This document shows positions 17,650 through 27,256 of a stretch of DNA of 64,000 bases, one piece after another. How positions within the stretch are numbered: the stretch's first letter is position 1; the number at the start of each line of letters is the position of its first letter. A program made the position numbers and the translations under genes. The notes beneath the pieces were generated by a model. That model ran no database searches and had not been told where the DNA came from. It worked only from the letters and a program-made list of their open reading frames with translations. The stretch is from Ignavibacteria bacterium (GTDB lineage Bacteria; Bacteroidota; Ignavibacteria; SZUA-365), in the NCBI GenBank assembly GCA_016720835.1, contig JADKJW010000016.1, positions 47,136-111,135 on the forward strand, written 5' to 3'.

Positions 17650-19894
17650 ATGCAACCAACCGCCCCCATGCCATCAGAACCCGAAGTCACCCTCGCCCTC
17701 GCCCGCGAACTTGGTCTCACTGAAGAAGAATACGCCAAAGCCTGCGCCGAAGTCGGCCGCGTGCCCACGTATACCGAGCTCGGGATGTACAGCGTGATGT
17801 GGAGCGAGCATTGCAGCTACAAGAACTCGATCGCATTGCTCAAGACGCTGCCGCGCGACGGCGCGCGACTCCTGGTCGGCGCCGGCGAGGAGAACGCCGG
17901 TCTCGTCGATATCGGTGACGGACTCGCCATCGCCTTCAAGATCGAAAGCCACAATCACCCGTCCGCGATCGAACCGTTCCAGGGCGCGGCGACGGGCGTG
18001 GGCGGCATCCTGCGCGACGTGTTCACCATGGGCGCGCGGCCCCATCGCCGCCTGCGATTCGCTGCGCTTCGGCGACATCGCAAGCGAGCGCGTGCAGTAC
18101 CTGCTGCGCGGCGTGGTGAGCGGCATCGGCCATTACGGCAACTGCTTCGGCGTGCCGACCGTGGCGGGGGAGATCTACTTCGATCCCTGCTACCACGGCA
18201 ATCCGCTCGTCAACGCGATGGCGGTCGGCATCGTCAATCATGGCATGGTCGCCTCCGCCACCGCCAAAGGCGTCGGCAATCCGGTCATGATCGTCGGCTC
18301 CTCCACCGGACGCGACGGCATCCACGGCGCCACCTTCGCGTCGGTGGAAATCTCCGAGGAGTCCGAGTCCAAGCGCCCGTCGGTGCAGGTGGGCGATCCC
18401 TTCACCGAGAAACTGCTGCTCGAAGCGACGCTCGAAATCATCCGCGAGGACCTGATCGTCGGCATCCAGGACATGGGCGCCGCGGGCATCACCTGCTCCT
18501 GCACCGAGATGTCCGCCAAGGGCGAGAGCGGCATGGACGTGGACCTCGACAAGGTGCCGAAAGGGGAAGAGGGCATGAGCGCATACGAGATCATGTTGTC
18601 CGAATCCCAGGAGCGCATGCTCGTCGTCGCGAAGAAGGGCTGCGAGGATCGCGTGCGGGAAATTTTCGCGAAGTGGGATCTGCACGCTGTGATCATCGGC
18701 GCCGTCACCGACGACGGCATGGTCACCGTGCGGCATCGCGGCGCCATCGTGGCCCACGCGCCGGCCTTCGGCTTCGTGCTCGGCGGGGGAGCCCCGGTGT
18801 ATCACCGCGAGACGAAGCGGCCCGAATACCTCGACGTCACCGGCGCGTTCCATGCGGAATCCGTGCCCGTGCCGCACGATCTCACCGCCGTGCTCGGACA
18901 GCTGCTCGCGTCGCCGAACATCGCGAGCAAACGGTGGGTGTACGAGCAGTACGACACTTCCGTGCGCACCAACACCGCGCAGCATCCCGGAGGCGACGCT
19001 GCCGTCGTCCGCATCAAGGGCACGAACAAGGCCATCGCCGTGAAGACGGACTGCAACGGCCGCTACGTGTATCTGAACCCGCGGCGCGGCGCGATGATCG
19101 CCGTCGCCGAAGCCGCGCGCAACGTGGTGTGCGTGGGCGCGGAACCGCTGGCCATCACCAACTGCCTGAACTTCGGCAATCCCTACAAGCCGGAAATCTA
19201 CTGGCAGTTCTCCGAAGCCATCGCGGGCATGGGGGAGGCCTGCCGCGCGCTCGACACCCCGGTCACCGGCGGCAACGTCAGTTTCTACAATGAGGATCCG
19301 AGTCATGCCGTGTATCCGACCCCGGTGATCGGCATGCTCGGGCTGATCGAGGACGTCGGACACATCATGACCGCGGGTTTCCGCAACGAGGGCGACCTGG
19401 TGTTCCTGCTCGGCGCCAACCGCAACGACATCGCCGGCAGCGAGTACCTCGCCACCGTGCACGGGATCGTGGGTGGCGATGCCCCGCACTTTGCGATGGA
19501 TGAGGAAAAGCGCCTGCATGCCGCCGTGCTGCGCATGATCCGGGAGGGATTGCTGCAGAGCGCGCACGACGTCTCCGACGGCGGTCTCGCCGTCGCCCTC
19601 GCCGAGTCGTGCATCCTGGCAGAGGCGCCCGTCGGCGCGGAGCTGCGCGTGTACGAGACGTTCCGTCGGGATGCCGTGTATTTCGGCGAAGCCCAGTCGC
19701 GCATCGTGGTGTCCTGTCGCCCCGAGCGCAAGCGCGACCTCGTGCAGGTCGCCATGGAGCTCGAAGTGGAGATCCAGGAACTCGGACGCGTCGGCGGCAC
19801 GGCGCTGCGCATCAACGATGATATCGCGCTCGACGTCACCGCTGCCGCGGACCTCTACACCCGCAGCATCGAACGCATCCTTTCGCCGCGGTGA
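17650..19894 (+). CDS. purL: Phosphoribosylformylglycinamidine synthase PurL, small type (frameshifted)
   Basis: About 748 residues across one frameshift. It makes FGAM from FGAR and glutamine-derived ammonia in purine synthesis, in complex with PurQ and PurS. The first part holds 'YTELGMYSVMWSEHCSYKNS' and 'ESHNHPSAIEPFQGAATGVG'. An extra C in the CCCC run at 18040-18043 breaks the frame after 'FTMGARP'. Removing it restores 'IAACDSLRFGDIASERVQYL' and the rest through 'GGNVSFYNEDPSHAVYPTPV' and 'DVSDGGLAVALAES'. The length matches Bacillus-type PurL. The start may be 17650 or 17668. The stop overlaps the GTG of yihY. The frameshift is probably a sequence error, since no domain is lost. Confidence 0.93.
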
Positions 19895-20901
19895 GCACGT
19901 CGACCCTCGCCCGGTACTGGCGCAAGGCCGTCGCGGCCGGAGTGGAGGTCCTCTCCCTGCATTGGATCCGCGACACGTGGATGTACCTCGTGCGCATCCT
20001 GGAGCGCATGGAGGACAATCATATTTTCCTTTCCGGAGCAGGAATCGCGTTCAATTCCTTCCTCTGCTTCATTCCGCTCGTCCTCATCATTTTCTACGTC
20101 CTCGGTCTGTACTTCGATTCGGAATCCGCGATCAGAACCATCGACGGGTATCTCGACTCGATGCAGATGTTTCCCTACGAGCGCGACTACCTGCGGACGC
20201 GCGTGCTCGGGCTCGTCCGGGAATTCGTCACCGCGTCTCCGCTTGCGGGCATCATCGGTCTGGTCGGCCTGGCATGGGCCTCGCAGGCCCTGTTTGCGGC
20301 GCTGCGGACGGTGCTGAACAAGATCTTCAACATCCGCGACACCAAGAGCATCGTCGTCTCGAAGCTGAAGGATATCGCGCTGCTCTCCATTGTGGGTTTC
20401 GCCCTGGTGATCATCACCATCCTCAGTTATGGCATGACCGTGGTGAAGGGCATCGCACAGGGGATACTCGGCGGCGAACCGGTGCACTGGTTGATCGAGG
20501 GATCCGCGCTGCATGTGTCCTCGGCGGTGCTCAGCTTCCTGCTGTTCTGCGTCGTCTTCTGGCTGGTGCCTGACAAGCGTCTGCCCCTGCGTGCCATCGC
20601 GCTGTCCAGCGCCATTGCCGCAGTGCTCTGGGCCGTGGCGAAGGCGGTCTTCTCGTATTACGTCGCCAATCTGTGGAGCATCGGGAAAGTGTACGGACCC
20701 TATGCCATCATCGTCGCGACCGCCGTCTGGGTCTACTATTCCAGTGTGACGCTCCTGCTCGCCGCGGAGATCGGAGAAATGTACATCGAGCGCAGTCGGC
20801 TCAAGAGCCTCTTCCGGGAGAAGGGCATGCGGTCCATCATCGCGTCGTTGCACGAACCCGATCTCGGCGTGCATCCCTCCAGGCCGGAAGACGACGCCTG
20901 A
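19891..20901 (+). CDS. YihY/BrkB family membrane protein
   Basis: 336 residues starting at a GTG that overlaps the purL stop (GTGA). Six hydrophobic segments are evident. 'HIFLSGAGIAFNSFLCFIPL' is the conserved first-helix motif, and 'GPYAIIVATAVWVYYSSVTL' with 'LLAAEIGEMY' is the conserved C-terminal pair of this family (once called ribonuclease BN or BrkB). Function remains unsettled; it is an inner-membrane protein probably involved in envelope transport. The sequence gives no hint of nuclease activity. It is coupled to purL only by position. Confidence 0.9.
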   Translation: MSTSTLARYWRKAVAAGVEVLSLHWIRDTWMYLVRILERMEDNHIFLSGAGIAFNSFLCFIPLVLIIFYVLGLYFDSESAIRTIDGYLDSMQMFPYERDYLRTRVLGLVREFVTASPLAGIIGLVGLAWASQALFAALRTVLNKIFNIRDTKSIVVSKLKDIALLSIVGFALVIITILSYGMTVVKGIAQGILGGEPVHWLIEGSALHVSSAVLSFLLFCVVFWLVPDKRLPLRAIALSSAIAAVLWAVAKAVFSYYVANLWSIGKVYGPYAIIVATAVWVYYSSVTLLLAAEIGEMYIERSRLKSLFREKGMRSIIASLHEPDLGVHPSRPEDDA

Positions 20902-20912
20902 CCCGAGCCTTC

Positions 20913-21926
20913 CTACCGGGCCTTGGCGAGGACGATCGGCGTCAGGCTGATGTCCTTCGCCGACTCGATGACGAGTTCAGGCTTGCCGTCGTACACCTTC
21001 ACCTTACCGCGCACGTAGACGAACCGTTGCGCGAACGTCGTCCATGGGATCGCGGCGAAGAGCGGCTGCATGGTTTCGAAGAAGACCATGTTGCAGGAAA
21101 GCTTGTTCTTGTGCATGAGTTCGACGAGGTAGGGAAAGCGCGCCTGCCTGATCGCGCCGAGTGCGCCGAAGGCCACCACGGTTTGTGACGAAGCCAGGGC
21201 AAGGCGCTCGTACTCTCCGTCGCGTCCGAGGAAGAAGTAGCGAGGGTCATCCGCGAAGCGACGGTCAAATTCCCCGATGGCAGCACCGCGCTGTCCCCAC
21301 CATGCGAGGCGTTCGGTGTAGTCCGGGTAGCACGCGGATTTCGCGTTCCAGATGCCGCGCCTGGCCGCCTGCGCTTCCTTCTGCGCCGCGACGAAGGCGT
21401 CGTTGAAGCGCGTGCTGGGACCGTACTTCACCGAATACGGCGAGTAGCCGAGCCGCACGCACTCGACGTTGAAGTTGACTGCCCGACCCTTCTTGAATGC
21501 GATGATGTATGCGAGATAGCGTCCGTAGTAGTCGTAGACCTGGCTCGTGACGTCGCGCTCGAGCCGGACGGAATCCGCCTCGGCGAACCACTGCTTCGCC
21601 CACATCGCCGTTTCGTATCCGAATGGCGAATCGTGCTTTATCGGGAATGCCGACTCCCCGCGCTCCCGGGTGTAGATCCCCGGCCACTGACGGCGCAGTT
21701 CTTCCACGAGGGCGGACACATCGCCGCGTTTCGGCGTCTCCTCGGTATCGATGCACAGGAAGCGGATCGACCGCCCCAGGCCCTCGATCTTGAACGTGTC
21801 CCCGTCCACCACGGTGACGGTGCGATACGTCCCGATGATCAGTCCACCGTCACCCGCCCGAGCGGCAACGATGAACAAGGTGCAGAGGACGAGAAGGACA
21901 ACGCGGGAGATGTGGCGATGGGGCAT
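20913..21926 (-). CDS. Secreted staphylococcal-nuclease-like (thermonuclease) protein
   Basis: 337 residues from the ATG at 21926, which begins a signal peptide 'RHISRVVLLVLCTLFIVAAR'. Residues ~35-190 are an SNase domain: 'VVDGDTFKIEGLGRSIRFLC' holds the calcium/active-site Asp and Arg, 'IDTEETP' the catalytic Glu, and 'YDYYGRYLAYI' the second Arg. The C-terminal ~130 residues ('QRFVYVRGKVKVYDGKPELV') look like an OB-fold nucleic-acid-binding domain. A longer frame exists to 21959, but a promoter-like box ends at 21962, which favours 21926. It probably degrades extracellular DNA or RNA. Confidence 0.85.
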   Translation of the reverse strand: MPHRHISRVVLLVLCTLFIVAARAGDGGLIIGTYRTVTVVDGDTFKIEGLGRSIRFLCIDTEETPKRGDVSALVEELRRQWPGIYTRERGESAFPIKHDSPFGYETAMWAKQWFAEADSVRLERDVTSQVYDYYGRYLAYIIAFKKGRAVNFNVECVRLGYSPYSVKYGPSTRFNDAFVAAQKEAQAARRGIWNAKSACYPDYTERLAWWGQRGAAIGEFDRRFADDPRYFFLGRDGEYERLALASSQTVVAFGALGAIRQARFPYLVELMHKNKLSCNMVFFETMQPLFAAIPWTTFAQRFVYVRGKVKVYDGKPELVIESAKDISLTPIVLAKAR

Positions 21927-21961
21927 GGCTCGGGTGTTCGGTGGTGAAGGAGACTCCATCG

Positions 21962-21991
21962 GAAAAGTACCCTTCGAAGGTCGATGAACAA
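21962..21991 (-). promoter_or_regulatory. Candidate promoter for the secreted nuclease
   Basis: Minus strand: TTG (21991-21989), 19 bp, TACTTTTC (21969-21962). It ends 36 bp before the ATG at 21926 and immediately before the alternative ATG at 21959. Confidence 0.45.
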
Positions 21992-22048
21992 AATTGCCTG
22001 CGGTCGCGAGCAGACCCTATCCATATTCCATGGATGAAGCGTGAACAG

Positions 22049-22079
22049 TTGAGAAGCATGTCGGAAATCGTTAATTTCA
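22049..22079 (+). promoter_or_regulatory. Candidate promoter for the T9SS cargo gene
   Basis: TTG (22049-22051), 20 bp, TAATTTCA (22072-22079), in the most AT-rich part of the divergent intergenic region. The leader to the ATG at 22153 would be about 65 nt. Confidence 0.45.
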
Positions 22080-22152
22080 TTTGCTATCGCGCAATCGATT
22101 TTCCCGCCTCGCGATTATGCTCCATCCATCGAAGCTGCATCCAGGAGTTGCC

Positions 22153-25088
22153 ATGAGACGTTTCGTACTGATTTCCGCAATCCTCATCGTCGCGACCGGA
22201 ACACCGTTGCTCGCGCAATGGTCGTCGAATCCCGCCGCAAACAATCCGGTCTGCCAGGCTGTACGCAATCAGCGTTTCCCGAAAATGGTGGCCGACGGCA
22301 AGGGGGGGGTCATCATCGTCTGGGAGGACGAGCGCCCGTCAACCAGCGTCTTCGACATCTATGCGCAACGGATCGATGCCGGCGGGACGATCAAGTGGAC
22401 ATACGACGGCGTGCCGGTCTGCACCAGCGTTGGCGGGCAGAACAAGCCCGTCATCACGACGGATGGCAGCGGCGGCGCCATCATCGCCTGGAAGGATGTC
22501 CGCTTTCTGCAGAACGACATCTACGTGCAGCGCATCGACTCGTCCGGCACGGCCCTCTGGGCGCGCGACGGAGTGAGCCTCGTGCCATCGGCCATCGCGG
22601 ACAAGGAGCAGAGCGATCCGGCCATCGTCAGCGACGGTTCGGGCGGCGCCATCATCGCCTTCATGGACAACACACCGGGCGGGAACAGCGACAACCAGAT
22701 CATGGTCGGAAAGGTGGATGCCAACGGCGCCCAGCCCTGGGGCGATGCGTACTACATTTCCCCGATCGTCCCGTCGAGCGGCACCTATCAGTATTCACCC
22801 GCCATCTGCACAGACGGTACAGGCGGCGCGATCATCGTGTGGGCGTACATGTACACCGGCGGAAGTTTCGACCTGTACGCGCAGCACATTGCAGCCAACG
22901 GCACGGCGGATTGGGGAGTCCCCGGAGCGCCTGTCAGTACCGAAGCGGGTACGCAGAGCCTGCCGGTCATCGACAGCGACGGTCTCAACGGCGCTGTCGT
23001 GGTTGGCCCGATGGGCGCGGATCGGTCACCGGCGTATTCACGGAACGCATCGACGGCAGCGGCGCGGCGAAATGGAACGGCCCGCAGGTCTCGAGCGCGG
23101 GCGGCAAGCAGGATCGTCCGGCGATCTGCGGCATGGGCAACGGCGCGGCGGTGGTCGTGTGGGAAGACAATCGCGGCGGCGCCACGTCGGACATCTACGC
23201 GCAGTATTACGACGCGAACGGCACTGCGAAATGGACCGCCAACGGCGTCGTCGTCTGCAACGCTCCCGCGAATCAATTGATTCCGACGGTTGTGCCCGAC
23301 GGCGCGGGCGGCGTGTTCGTGGCGTGGGAGGACAGGCGCAACGGGAATACCAACGCGGATCTGTACGTTCAGAGGCTCAGCGCCGCCGGACAGCCGCTCT
23401 GGGCGGCGAACGGACTCGTGGTCAGCTCGGCCGCAAATTCGCAGACATCTCCCAACGTGGTGGCGGACGCGTCGAGCAACGTGATCTTCGCATGGGAGGA
23501 CTATCGCAACAGCTTCAGCAACGGCGGGATTTTCGCGTTCAAAGTCATGGCCGACGGAAGCTATCCGCGTTCGCAGCCGGAGGCGAGCTTTTCGTCGTCG
23601 ACAGTGGCTTTCGGCTCGGTCCCGGTCGGGATCAAGCGCGACAAGGTGATCACCATCACCAATATCGGTAGCGATCCGCTGCAGATCAGCAACATCACCT
23701 CCACGCACCCGGACTTCGTCCCGCGCCCCACCATCGGCACCATCGCATCGGGACTGACCTTCAACGACACGATCCGCTTCACCCCGTCGGGCACGGGGAC
23801 GATCAACGCGTCGATCATCGTGTTGAGCAACAGCTGGACCTCGCCGGACACGATCCGGGTGACAGGTGTTGGAGCCGGCACGGCAGTCCTCGCGCTCAGC
23901 GCGACGGGCGTCGGCTTCGGAGCGGTCAAGATGGGCTTGAAACAGGACTCCGTGGTCGTCTTCTCGAACACGGGCGTCGACACGCTCAGGATCACCGGTG
24001 TGAATTCCTCCAACAGCGCGTTCAGCGCGGCGCAGAAAGTCATGAACATCCCGCCGGGCGCATCCGTCAACAACACGATCACGTTCACGCCGAAAGCGAT
24101 CGGCAAGGTAAACGCCCGTTTCCTCGTCGTCAGCAACGCGCTCGATTCGCCGGACACGCTCTTCGTGAACGGCATTGGATTCGGCGAGGTGGAGATTCTC
24201 ATCAGTCCTGACCGGATCAGCTTCGGGAAGAGTCCCGTCGGCCGCGCGCGGGATACGGTGCTTTCCATCAAGAACAACGGAAACGACTCGCTGCGCGTCA
24301 CGGAAATCACGAGCGATGAGGCGTCGTTCACCGCGCTCCCTTCCGCCTTTACCGTTCCCGCCGGCGGAACGGCGCCGCTCACCGTCCGCTTCACTCCGGA
24401 CCGTATCGGCCAGATCAATGGGGAACTGTGGATGTACAGCAACTCCGCGTCGAATCCCGACAAGATCATTGTCGGTGGAACAGGGGATGCGGATGTCCTG
24501 TTTTCGTCGTATTCAGTGAATTTCTCGACCGCGTCCATCGGCATGGTCAAGGATACGGTGGTCACCCTGACGAACCGGCGCAGTGACACGCTGCGCGTGA
24601 CGGATGTGACATCGGATGAGGGCGCATTCGCCGCGGTGGAGAAGACCTACACGGTGGCGCCTTCCGCGACGGTGAATGTGACGTTGCGCTTCGCGCCGAC
24701 CAAAATCGGACTCGTCAACGGGACCCTCTCCTTCATCAGCAATTCCGCGACATCGCCCGACCGTATCGCCGTCAACGGCGAGGGTCTGCTCACGAATGCG
24801 ATGGAAGGCCCCGCTGCTTCTCCCTCGGCGTGCGTGCTCTCGAGGAATTACCCGAATCCCTTCGCGGAGCAGACCGTCATTCCGTATGAACTCCGCCAGC
24901 GGTCACGCGTCACGCTGACTGTCGAGAATGTCCTCGGCCAACGAGTCGCGACACTCGTCGACCAGATGCAGGAGCCCGGAATGTACCGTCCGGTATGGCA
25001 TGCCGTCGGTCTCCCGAATGGAATGTATCGCGCGGTGTTGCACGGAAGCGATCGGGTCAGCACCGAATCGTTGTTGCTGCTGCGTTGA
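22153..25088 (+). CDS. T9SS-secreted surface protein with repeats, ASH/HYDIN-like domains and sorting tail (frameshifted)
   Basis: About 978 residues. ATG at 22153 follows AGGAG by 5 nt and opens a signal peptide ending 'GTPLLAQ'. The N-terminal half repeats a ~60-residue unit, for example 'DGSGGAIIAWKDVR', 'NDIYVQRIDSSGTALW' and 'DGAGGVFVAWEDRR', like a beta-propeller. From ~23,575 to 24,785 come four ~98-residue Ig-like repeats, each with an 'FG-VPVG..D-V.ITN.G-D-L.I' pattern (ASH/HYDIN type). The last ~85 residues ('LSRNYPNPFAEQTVIPYEL' to 'SLLLLR') are the Por-secretion C-terminal sorting domain. One base is missing near 23001-23005, within 'VVVWPDGRG'. Probably a large cell-surface or adhesion protein. 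Confidence 0.88.
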
Positions 25089-25106
25089 CCATCCGTGATG
25101 CGCTTC

Positions 25107-25140
25107 AACGGCCGGGTGCGAAAGCGTCCGGCCGTTTTTG
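25107..25140 (+). terminator. Intrinsic terminator after the T9SS cargo gene
   Basis: A 9-bp stem (25107-25115 with 25128-25136, core ACGGCCGG/CCGGCCGT) encloses a loop that can form an inner GC-GAAA-GC tetraloop, followed by TTTTG. It lies 18 bp after the stop. Confidence 0.88.
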
Positions 25141-25229
25141 TACCTGTCATCGGTCGTTTCCGCGCGTTGGCGCGGTCTGTCGCGGAACATCGCGGACAGC
25201 AGCTGCCATCCGATACACAGGGCTTCGCA

Positions 25230-25259
25230 TTGGAAAATCAGGGCGTTTTCGTATTTTCA
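25230..25259 (+). promoter_or_regulatory. Candidate promoter for the activase operon
   Basis: TTG (25230-25232), 19 bp, TATTTTCA (25252-25259). The leader to the ATG at 25463 would be about 200 nt and contains the dyads described in the next entry. Confidence 0.45.
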
Positions 25260-25462
25260 GGAAATATGTCCGGCATTTCCCGGTAGTTGGCCGCAGCGTG
25301 CACGTCTGAGAAGGAGCCGTAGGATACAGGCCGATTCGAGGTGGCGACGCTGTGTCATGCCCGCAGGTGTGCGGAATCCGGCGTCAGGAGCAACGGGCCG
25401 ATGGGCGGTCATATTTCAACCCTCCTTTTTTTTGCTTCACATATAGTGTGAAAGGATTCACC
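25260..25462 (+). promoter_or_regulatory. Long leader with three dyad symmetries upstream of the activase operon
   Basis: No gene is evident in this stretch. Three inverted repeats stand out. GGAAAT-N9-ATTTCC (25260-25280) lies right after the promoter candidate. A degenerate CCGCA-GGTG-TGCGG palindrome (25361-25374) sits in a 'gtcatgcccgc...ggaatccgg' context like widespread interspersed repeats. TTCACA-N5-TGTGAA (25436-25452) lies 11 bp before the ATG, next to a T8 tract. The last could be an operator or a translational control hairpin. No riboswitch consensus was recognised. Confidence 0.4.
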
Positions 25463-27256
25463 ATGCGCACGCGAGAGCCTCGCAACGGCCTTGAGCGCCT
25501 CTCAAGGAACGGCAATGGACACGACAGCGCTCTGCACAGAGTTCCGTCCGACGTGAAAATAGACGTCCTCGTTTCTCAGGAAAAACAACGCCTGACGGCG
25601 GAACTCGGCATCACCGACCGCGTGGTCGTGCACGCCGCGCGTCCGGCGGAACGCCCCTTTACCCGGGCGGAACGCCCGTTTACCACCGTGTTGTTCGGCG
25701 GCCTGACGTGGAAGCACGAACGCCTCATTCAGGCAATGATGACCGGTCACGGGTACATCGCGGAGTATCTTCCGACGCCGACCGTCAGGGCGTTCCAGGC
25801 GGGAAAGGAGTACGGAAACAACGGGCAGTGCAATCCGACCTACTTCACCGTGGGAAATCTCGTGGAGTATCTCGTGGGGCTCGAGGCGGAGGGATTGTCC
25901 CGCAGGGAAATTATCGACAAGTATGTCTTTTTTACAGCGGGCGCCTGCGGACCGTGCCGCTTCGGCATGTACGAGGCGGAGTTCCGGCTTGCCTTGCGCA
26001 ACGCGGGATTCGACGGCTTCCGCGTCCTCATCCTCGAGCAGACCGGAGGGTTGAACCAGGCGCTGGATGACGCGGGTCTGGAGCTGAATCTCGATTTCAC
26101 GCTCGGCCTGCTCAACGCGTTCATGATTGCCGATATTCTCAACGATGTCGCCTATCAGCTTCGGCCCTTCGAGCGCGAACCCGGCGCGACCGATACCGCG
26201 CTGAAGGCCTCGATTGAGCACATGGCCGACATCCTCGCCGAGCGGCCGACCTATATGGTCGACAAGCTCGGCTTCCTTCAGCGCATGCCCGCGGCTGCGT
26301 CGGTCTCGAAATTGCTGAGCCGCTTTCTGGATCAGATCGTCGGCAATCGCATCGTCCTGGGCATGCGGGATTGCAGGGAGATTTTTGCGGGCGTCGAGGT
26401 TGACCGCACGCGCGTCAGGCCCATTGTCAAAATCACCGGCGAGTTCTGGGCGCAGACCACGGAGGGCGACGGCAACTTCAACATGTTCCGCTTCCTGGAG
26501 AAGGAGGGCGCACAGGTGCTGGTGGAGCCCATCGCCACCTGGCTCCTGTACATGCTGCATCAGGCACGGCAGGAGAATCTGGACCGGCGATACCTCGACG
26601 TGCCGAAGAATCTTTCCGGTCTCGAGCGCTTTCGCGCCCGCGCGCGAAGCCGCAGCCGGACCGCAAGGAAATCCGTCGCGCTCCGCATCGCCGAGGTCGT
26701 GTTCGTCCGCGAATACAACCGGCTGCGCGCGGCGTTCGGCAACATGCCGCACGCGTTGACGGATCAGTACGAGATGCAGCGCATCGCGCATCCGTACTAC
26801 AATACGCGTCTCGAGGGAGGCGAAGGGCATCTCGAAGTGGCGAAGAACATCTACTACACGAATAAAAATCTTTGCCACATGGTCCTCTCCGTCAAGCCCT
26901 TCGGCTGCATGCCGAGCACGCAGTCCGACGGAGTGCAATCGGCGGTGATTTCGCACTTCAAGGATATCCTCTACCTTCCCATCGAGACATCGGGGGAGGG
27001 GGAGATCAACGCGCACAGCAGAGTGCAGATGGTTCTGGGCGAGGCGCGCACGAAGGCCCGGCTCGAGATGGAGCAGACGCTCACTCGCGCCGGCCTCACG
27101 ATGGAAGAATTCAAGAGCATGGCGAATGGGGAGAAGCAACTGTCCGATGCGTTCTTTGCGCTGCAGGATCAGAGCGCGCTCATCGGCGTCTCCGCCCGCT
27201 TCTGCTCGGATATCGCGCACCTTTCCCGGAGGAAGAAAGTGAGTTCGGCTGTATGA
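25463..27256 (+). CDS. 2-hydroxyacyl-CoA dehydratase/activase-related protein (HgdB-like, DUF2229-type)
   Basis: 597 residues, no signal peptide. Cysteine motifs are 'NNGQCNPTYFTVGNLVEYL', 'TAGACGPCRFGMYEAEF' (CGPC) and 'VKPFGCMPSTQSDGVQSAVI'. These are the cysteine-bearing segments seen in the C-terminal half of very large 2-hydroxyglutaryl-CoA-dehydratase activase-related proteins, where they probably bind an iron-sulfur cluster. Here that half is a separate gene. The stop overlaps the start of the activase (ATGA), so the two are coupled and probably act as one complex. The N-terminal ~60 residues are poorly conserved and hold a short duplication of 'AERPFT'. Substrate unknown; the dehydratase assignment is by family resemblance only. 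Confidence 0.75.
   Translation: MRTREPRNGLERLSRNGNGHDSALHRVPSDVKIDVLVSQEKQRLTAELGITDRVVVHAARPAERPFTRAERPFTTVLFGGLTWKHERLIQAMMTGHGYIAEYLPTPTVRAFQAGKEYGNNGQCNPTYFTVGNLVEYLVGLEAEGLSRREIIDKYVFFTAGACGPCRFGMYEAEFRLALRNAGFDGFRVLILEQTGGLNQALDDAGLELNLDFTLGLLNAFMIADILNDVAYQLRPFEREPGATDTALKASIEHMADILAERPTYMVDKLGFLQRMPAAASVSKLLSRFLDQIVGNRIVLGMRDCREIFAGVEVDRTRVRPIVKITGEFWAQTTEGDGNFNMFRFLEKEGAQVLVEPIATWLLYMLHQARQENLDRRYLDVPKNLSGLERFRARARSRSRTARKSVALRIAEVVFVREYNRLRAAFGNMPHALTDQYEMQRIAHPYYNTRLEGGEGHLEVAKNIYYTNKNLCHMVLSVKPFGCMPSTQSDGVQSAVISHFKDILYLPIETSGEGEINAHSRVQMVLGEARTKARLEMEQTLTRAGLTMEEFKSMANGEKQLSDAFFALQDQSALIGVSARFCSDIAHLSRRKKVSSAV

Noticed and set aside
19891..20901. YihY homologue as ribonuclease BN
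   Set aside because: It is a multi-helix membrane protein without nuclease motifs; the old name reflects a misassignment.
25320..25420. Cobalamin riboswitch in the leader of the activase operon
   Set aside because: Some words (ATCCGG, GTCAGGAG) look suggestive, but the B12 box and conserved helices are not in order.
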